Source: Fidelibacterota bacterium
Lineage (GTDB): Bacteria; Marinisomatota; Marinisomatia; Marinisomatales; TCS55
Assembly: GCA_002717765.1 (NCBI GenBank)
Contig: PBCB01000027.1
Location: 1-23,055 of the forward strand
Direction of reading: 5' to 3'
DNA length: 23,055 nucleotides
Each line of letters opens with the position of its first letter. Position 1 is the stretch's first letter. Below are positions 22,085 through 23,055 of this stretch, one piece after another. The notes below the pieces were generated by a model. That model had not been told where the DNA came from, did not search any database, and saw nothing but the letters and a program-made list of their open reading frames with translations. A program made the translations under genes and the position numbers.

Positions 22085-22579
22085 ATGAATTCGTTAGATT
22101 CATCAATCAAATCAAATCAATATCAATTTTATGGATTAGTTACTTTAAGATTTTTAATCGGTTGGCATTTTCTCTATGAAGGTATATCAAAACTCCTTAA
22201 CCCCTATTGGTCTTCAGCGGCTTACCTATTAGACTCAAAATGGATCTTTTCTGGTATCGCTAAAACAATCGTATCAAATCCTACCCTATTAACATTTTCT
22301 GATTATATAAATATGTGGGGATTGACATTGGTAGGTGTGTCTTTGATGTTTGGATTGTTTAGTAAATACGGCTCTCTTGTCGGAATGGGCTTTGTATTGC
22401 TGTATTACTTTTTTGCACCCCCGCTGGTTGGGTTGGAATATGGCAAACCAAATGAAGGTAGTTATATCATAGTAAATAAAAATTTAATTGAAGCGTGTGC
22501 CCTATGGGTATTATACAGTTTTCCGACCAGTCAATATATTGGTATTGATCGTTTCTTAAATAATGAAACAAAAAATTAA
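22085..22579 (+). CDS. DoxX family membrane protein
   Basis: A 164-residue inner-membrane protein of the DoxX/DoxD-like family with four predicted helices: about 15-32, 70-88, 94-112 and 133-148. The N-terminal helix RFLIGWHFLYEGISKLLNPY (20-39) is the usual DoxX start, 'R...G..fl..G..Kl'. Members are linked to quinone-dependent oxidation, such as thiosulfate:quinone oxidoreductase, but many are uncharacterised, and no specific reaction is claimed here. AGAGGGAG (22071-22078) precedes the ATG by six bases. It is followed after nine or twelve bases by a Tat-exported Gfo/Idh/MocA oxidoreductase. Passing electrons from that periplasmic enzyme to the quinone pool would be a plausible link. Confidence 0.82.
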   Translation: MNSLDSSIKSNQYQFYGLVTLRFLIGWHFLYEGISKLLNPYWSSAAYLLDSKWIFSGIAKTIVSNPTLLTFSDYINMWGLTLVGVSLMFGLFSKYGSLVGMGFVLLYYFFAPPLVGLEYGKPNEGSYIIVNKNLIEACALWVLYSFPTSQYIGIDRFLNNETKN

Positions 22580-22591
22580 AGGAGTAAGATG

Positions 22592-23055
22592 ATGGCTAAG
22601 AAAAATGAAAAAAATAATAAAACTAATTTAGAACGTCGCGATCTGCTTAAAGGTCTTGCTGGTGTACCGGTTGCGGGTTTCTTCTTTCTTAACCTTTGGC
22701 AAAAGGTGCGAAGAGATAAAATAAAAAAATCAAACCTACTATCTAATCTAGTCAAAGAAAAGAAAGCACCTGCAGCGGTTAAATCATTATCAAATTCACG
22801 CCACTTAAATATAGGTGTAATTGGGTACGGTGGTCGTGGCGGACATTTGGTTCGTGGTGCAGGATTTGCAACAAAAGGTTGGACGGATAGAGCCTCAGAA
22901 AATGCGCGAAAAAATAAACTGGATAAACAGTTTGAAACATTTATGACCCAGGAAGATTTGAACTGTTCTTTGGTTGGTGTATCGGATCTATTTGAAGTTA
23001 GGGCAGATCAAGGAATTGATGCCTCTCAGAATGAAACCAGACCTGGAGGAAAACC
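22592..23055 (+). CDS. Gfo/Idh/MocA family oxidoreductase with Tat signal (partial, runs off right edge)
   Basis: About 155 N-terminal residues are present; the frame stays open to the window end. ERRDLLKGLAGVPVAGFFFL is a twin-arginine signal (RR then a hydrophobic stretch), so the enzyme is exported folded. After a Lys-rich spacer comes HLNIGVIGYGGRGGHLVRGA, the Rossmann NAD(P)-binding strand-loop of Gfo/Idh/MocA dehydrogenases; LVGVSDLFEVRADQG is the second strand with a cofactor-selecting Asp. Two adjacent ATGs are possible: 22592 lies seven bases after AAAGGAG (22578-22584) and is preferred over 22589 (four bases). Exported members often act on sugars or glycosides. The gene is probably co-transcribed with DoxX. 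Confidence 0.83.
   Translation, partial: MAKKNEKNNKTNLERRDLLKGLAGVPVAGFFFLNLWQKVRRDKIKKSNLLSNLVKEKKAPAAVKSLSNSRHLNIGVIGYGGRGGHLVRGAGFATKGWTDRASENARKNKLDKQFETFMTQEDLNCSLVGVSDLFEVRADQGIDASQNETRPGGK

Noticed and set aside
1..23055. tRNA, rRNA, CRISPR arrays, insertion sequences or prophage genes.
   Set aside because: No such signatures were seen on either strand.

Overview
The window looks like a chromosomal piece of an AT-rich, Gram-negative, free-living (probably marine) bacterium of the FCB group. A Neomarinimicrobiota (SAR406/Marinimicrobia) or related Bacteroidota-like genome is the best guess, based on the gene mix: class I fructose-bisphosphate aldolase, PPi-dependent phosphofructokinase, LolA-like/MMPL envelope genes, a DoxX plus Gfo/Idh/MocA pair, and signal peptides cut just before Gln. 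There are no rRNAs, tRNAs, CRISPR arrays, transposases or phage genes. Genes are tightly packed and no gap exceeds 200 bp.

Left part (1-9778, all minus strand). From the divergent promoter region at about 9.8 kb, transcription runs leftward through an envelope-transport set: an RND/MMPL transporter, a LolA-like periplasmic protein, an outer-membrane beta-barrel and a second LolA-like protein. It continues into five glycosyltransferases (MJ1255/GT28-like, GT4, GT9, GT4 and a truncated GT4-like gene at the edge). Together these suggest synthesis and export of a surface glycan or glycolipid.

Middle (9955-14743, plus strand). Six closely spaced or overlapping genes: thiamine pyrophosphokinase, a sodium:solute symporter, a CYTH-domain phosphatase, a secreted probable beta-propeller, a small beta-barrel-like exported protein and a DDAH-like amidinotransferase-fold hydrolase. 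The first three may form a thiamine uptake and salvage set. The last gene ends on the same TTATAA that ends the opposing operon.

Central metabolic operon (19764-14738, minus strand). Order: a helix-turn-helix-like domain fused to a GAPDH domain without its catalytic cysteine, a normal GAPDH, PPi-phosphofructokinase, class I aldolase and a YdjM-like membrane protein. The first gene looks like a dedicated glycolytic regulator that uses a dead GAPDH as a sensor. In front of it lie a 58-bp near-perfect AT-only-like palindrome and a second structured hairpin element. This is the most unusual feature of the window.

Right part. On the minus strand, a secreted Xaa-Pro aminopeptidase is followed by a cysteine dioxygenase. 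Divergent from these, on the plus strand, are a DoxX membrane protein and the start of a Tat-exported Gfo/Idh/MocA oxidoreductase that runs off the right edge.
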